Shown: piece by piece, positions 61,218 through 64,000 of the stretch
How positions within the stretch are numbered: the first letter of the stretch is position 1
Layout: each line of letters opens with the position of its first letter
From: Olsenella sp. oral taxon 807
Lineage (GTDB): Bacteria; Actinomycetota; Coriobacteriia; Coriobacteriales; Atopobiaceae
DNA length: 64,000 nt
Direction: 5' to 3'
NCBI RefSeq assembly: GCF_001189515.2
Contig: NZ_CP012069.2
Location: 992,001-1,056,000 of the forward strand
Position numbers and translations under genes: made by a program
The notes under the pieces: generated by a model
What the model saw: only the letters and a program-made list of their open reading frames with translations
Told to the model about the DNA's origin: nothing
Databases searched by the model: none

Positions 61218-61706
61218 ATGAGACTGGACTTCAAGAACTTCTCCGTCGAGATAGACGCCGAGGCCACCCGCAGGGCGTACGAGGGGCTGCGCAGGACGGA
61301 CGAGGGGTGCAGCTGTGACGGCTGCCAGAACTTCCCCCTGGCCATAGGCAAGGCCCTGAGCGAGGAGGGCAGGCGCCTCTTCGAGTCCATGGGCGTGGAC
61401 CCCGCGAAGGCCACGGAGGCGTACGTGAACCTCGCCCGCGACGAGGGGACGATCTTCTACGGGGCGTGGTACCACCTCTTCGGCAGGATCGAGCGCAGGG
61501 TCGAGACCGTCCCCGACGTGACGGCGCCCGAGTGGGGGAAGGACGTCGAGCGCGACGTGGGTGACAACGCATTCATCCTGTTCTCCGACAAGAGGATCGA
61601 CCTGAAGGAGGACCTCTTCAGTGGGCGCGCCGACGTCGTCCAGATGGAACTGTTCGCGGACGTCCCGTGGGTCTTGGGTAAGCCCAACCCCTACCTGGAC
61701 GAGTAG
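61218..61706 (+). CDS. Immunity-like CxCxxC protein, copy 7
   Basis: 162 aa from ATG 61218. The first 110 residues are nearly those of copy 3 (CSCDGCQNFPLAIGKALSEE), then the last third differs: KDVERDVGDNAFILFSDKRI, DLKEDLFSGRADVVQMELFA, end GKPNPYLDE. It lies 14 bases downstream of the toxin 3 tip and is probably its former partner. The sharp change inside the gene suggests recombination between copies. Confidence 0.75.
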   Translation: MRLDFKNFSVEIDAEATRRAYEGLRRTDEGCSCDGCQNFPLAIGKALSEEGRRLFESMGVDPAKATEAYVNLARDEGTIFYGAWYHLFGRIERRVETVPDVTAPEWGKDVERDVGDNAFILFSDKRIDLKEDLFSGRADVVQMELFADVPWVLGKPNPYLDE

Positions 61707-61739
61707 GGGCGGATTCCGGCCACCGCCCGCGCCATCGCG

Positions 61740-62003
61740 CACGAGAGAGCAGAGAGCTCCTATGCCCTCTGCCCGTGCTGCGCCTTCCAGTTCGGCCGCG
61801 ACGCCTTCTCCCACGAGGGCGGGGAGGGGCCCGTGACCGAATGGCATGAGCGCCAGGTTACCGATGGCCGGTGGCGTCAGGATGGGGGCGCGACGAGGCT
61901 GGACTTCAAGAGCTATTCCGTAGAGGTGGACGTCGAGGCCACCTGCCGGGCGCACTCCAGGCTACCCCGTACCCGCGAGAAGCACGGCTGTGTCGGCGAT
62001 TAG
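61740..62003 (+). pseudogene. CPCC remnant 5 joined to a truncated immunity copy 8
   Basis: YALCPCCAFQFGRDAFSHEG and EWHERQVTDGRWRQDG form a CPCC C-terminal half with one CxxC kept. The immunity start codon has changed from ATG to ACG (GCGACGAGG), then RLDFKSYSVEVDVEATCRAH and SRLPRTREKHGCVGD end at TAG 62001-62003. About 110 residues are missing. This marks the right edge of the array. Confidence 0.7.
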
Positions 62004-62017
62004 TCGCCGACGGTTTT

Positions 62018-63470
62018 TCAGTCACGCTCCTCATGCTCGAGCAGTCCCGCCATAAAGATGGGAAGGTAGCGTATGCTCTTCGCCCTTTCGATGTTGGTCT
62101 CGGCAAGAACGATGGCCTGGTCTATGGCATACTCGCTCACAGCGAGGGCATTGTCCAGTGCTGCGTGGGTCCTGTATCCCGTGCCTGACTTGACCTCGAG
62201 TGCCAGGACTTCCCCTCCCGTCATCTCAACGACAAAGTCAAGTTCTCCCAGTCTCTTCGACGTGAAGTAGCGTAACGCGAAGCCCCGCGCCTTGAGTTCC
62301 TGGGCGACGAACGCCTCGTAGACACCGCCCATGTTCATAGACGGCTTTCCGTCAAGCAGGCCCATATAGGATTTCTTCGGATACGAGCTGGCGAGCATGC
62401 CAACATCAAGGTAGAAGAGTTTGAAGAGATTGTGTCGCTCATTCAGGAGGAGGGGTGAAGCGGGCGCGCTGACGTTGTAAACCGAAAGCGCCACACCCGC
62501 ATGGGAGAGCCAGAGGAAGTGTTCCTGGACCTGGGAGAAGCGTCTTGCTCCCTTGATGTCGCTAATCCTGAAGCGTCGACTCTTTGATGCTGCCTCTGAG
62601 GGGATGAGGTCGTATATGTCCCTGAGCGTGAGTCTAAGCTCCTTGGGAGCATGCTTGGTGATGTCGCTGCGATAGTGGGCGTGCAGGTTCTTGTGAATTG
62701 CCCTGACCTCATCGATGTTGTTCGTCTCCAGAAAGGTATTTACCGCATCCGGCATGCCCCCCCATAAGATAGCGGTGGTAGAGGTCGGATAACCTTGTGT
62801 ACAGGAAATCGGGAAGGGGCGTCTCTGTTCTGAGGCAGCTGCGTGCCATGTCGACAGCTACGCTTGAGAGACCGTTTGCCCAGCAGAACTCTTCGAAATC
62901 GAGAGGGTACATCCGGATTTTGGTGAGGTATCCCACGGGCAGAGAATCGATGTTGTTGAGCTTGGTTCCCAAAAGTGACCCTGTGAGTATGAACCGGTAG
63001 CTGTCGTTCTGTACGAGGTACTTTACAAACGTGAGGATGTTGGGGCACTCCTGTACCTCGTCGATGATTATGACGGTCTGCTGTGGCACAAGGGGAGTAC
63101 GTGCCGCGATGGAGATGCGCAACATGAGATCATCTGCGCTCGTGGCGGCCGCGAGAGACTCGCGGGTTGCTCGGTCCTCAAGAAGATCGAGGGACACCAC
63201 AGAGGAGAACGTGTCTTGTGCGAACATGCTGACGAGGAAGCTCTTACCCACCTGACGGGCGCCTGTCACGAGCAGCGTCTTGCGCCTCGTGGTGGCCCAA
63301 GCGGCAAGTTGGGACAATGCTTTTCGTTCGAGTATAATAAACCCTTCCCATGCCAATATATCTGCGGTGATTACACTTTTCCTAACTTTATTTGATATCG
63401 TTAGGACACTTTTCCGTAATTTCTCGTTACACCTACCCCATACGGCCTCTGCTAATTGACTCCATGCCAT
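62018..63470 (-). pseudogene. DUF4143-type AAA ATPase, frameshifted in a 7-G tract
   Basis: N-terminal half (63470 to about 62763): RRKTLLVTGARQVGKSFLVS (Walker A), TVIIIDEVQECPNILTFVKY (Walker B), ILTGSLLGTKLNN (sensor) and MYPLDFEEFCWANG. After YHRYLMGG the frame leaves at seven consecutive Gs (C7 at 62757-62763 on the plus strand). The rest of the protein follows in the other frame: MPDAVNTFLETNNIDEVRAI, VYEAFVAQELKARGFALRYF, ELDFVVEMTGGEVLALEVKS (DUF4143, nuclease-like end) to 62018. With six Gs the frame would be whole. The exact start is unclear. It may be phase-variable, a plain pseudogene or a sequencing error. Confidence 0.8.
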
Positions 63471-63595
63471 ACCGCCACAAGATTGTACCGCACAGCTTTA
63501 CGTGCTTGCGTTCCCTACCCCCTGTGCTGGTAGAATCAGAGGTAGCTTCGCATATTGGCACGCATCGTCGTTCTCCAGAGGAAGGTAGTGGTCCT

Positions 63596-64000
63596 ATGAT
63601 CTATACCGTTACACTCAATCCCGCCCTCGACAAGACGGCAACTGTCGAGAATCTGAGGCTCGATTCCGTGAACCGCATCAGCGAGCTGCGCGTAGATCCC
63701 GGTGGCAAGGGCATCAATGTCTCGAAGGTCGTGCGTGAGCTGGGAGCGAAAACCGTGGCCATCGCGCTTCTTGGCGGTCACACCGGCACCATGCTGCGTA
63801 ACATGCTGGCCGAGCTGGGCATCGAGTGCAAGGTGCTCGAGGTCGAGGGCGAGACGCGCACCAACCTCAAGATCAAGGATCCCGCGCTTAAGACGAACAC
63901 CGACATCAACGAGCCTGGTCCCGAGGTCACAGACGAGCAGTTGAGAGGGATGCTCGACGGGCTTGTGGGCGAGGTGGGCGGCGGGGACATCGTCGTGCTC
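63596..64000 (+). CDS. fruK: 1-phosphofructokinase-like PfkB sugar kinase (5' part, cut by window edge)
   Basis: 135 residues from ATG 63596, preceded by AGAGGAAGG, and open to the right edge. The start MIYTVTLNPALDKTATVENL with NRISELRVDPGGKGINVSKV is the N-terminal signature of 1-phosphofructokinase/tagatose-6-phosphate kinase members of the PfkB family. These cytosolic enzymes phosphorylate a sugar phosphate with ATP. The catalytic DTSG-type end is outside the window, so fruK against lacC cannot be settled. The gene symbol is provisional. Confidence 0.8.
   Translation, partial: MIYTVTLNPALDKTATVENLRLDSVNRISELRVDPGGKGINVSKVVRELGAKTVAIALLGGHTGTMLRNMLAELGIECKVLEVEGETRTNLKIKDPALKTNTDINEPGPEVTDEQLRGMLDGLVGEVGGGDIVVL

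Noticed and set aside
1-64000. tRNA or rRNA genes
   Set aside because: I looked for CCA-ending cloverleaf-like stretches and GTTCGAATC-type T-arms in the intergenic regions and saw none; no tRNA sits at the RIT junctions.

Overview
High-GC DNA with actinobacterial gene content. Tat-exported surface proteins, an NADP-dependent isocitrate dehydrogenase of the eukaryote-like type, a 1-phosphofructokinase-like sugar kinase and many GC-rich IS and toxin relics fit a host-associated Coriobacteriia, perhaps Atopobiaceae/Olsenella. That placement is inference, since no rRNA or marker gene lies in the window.

Layout. (1) 1-18149 is one plus-strand run of twelve genes: a zinc-ribbon GTPase, a GAP1-like partner, a kinase-fold-like protein, two tandem tubulin/FtsZ-like proteins of about 1006 aa, a HEXXH zincin-like protein, a TraG/HerA-type ATPase, a degenerate ATPase partner, a zinc-ribbon membrane protein and several small unknowns. 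Short spacings and 4-bp overlaps suggest one multi-protein machine, resembling NTPase-centred conflict systems. (2) 18150-31100 is an accessory and decay zone: an IS remnant, a 5'-truncated Abi gene, a recombinase-in-trio (RIT) element with 89-bp terminal inverted repeats that splits an AlbA_2-type gene, a threonine aldolase pseudogene, mobC/relaxase scraps, an AbiEi antitoxin with a truncated AbiEii, a transposase relic and an Rpn-like nuclease relic. (3) 31113-34079 holds an AlbA_2-type ATP-binding regulator whose stop codon lies in the CTAG target duplication of an intact IS5-type element.

(4) 34700-39000 is more core-like: a peptide-deformylase-like protein, an esterase-fold protein with a coiled coil, a SIS-domain protein and ProA. 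(5) 40500-50535 is a surface/uptake locus: a small Tat-exported protein and a 2058-aa membrane-anchored protein share GTYTxTAN domains, followed by an ABC importer (substrate-binding lipoprotein, permease, ATPase). (6) 50539-54906 carries minus-strand housekeeping genes: CmpB-like membrane protein, HD-domain protein, YdcF-like protein and icd. (7) 55061-62003 is a polymorphic-toxin locus: one intact secreted toxin, two toxin relics, eight copies of a CxCxxC immunity-like gene and intact or broken copies of a Cys-rich CPCC mini-protein. (8) 62018-64000 holds a DUF4143-type ATPase frameshifted in a 7-G tract, then the start of a PfkB sugar kinase.

Three families of dispersed palindromic non-coding repeats lie between genes: GTGTACAC units in three bounded copies, GTGCCACTCG hairpins in two places, and ACGGAAAAGCGCA motifs in one cluster. 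All functional calls come from reading motifs; no database search was possible.
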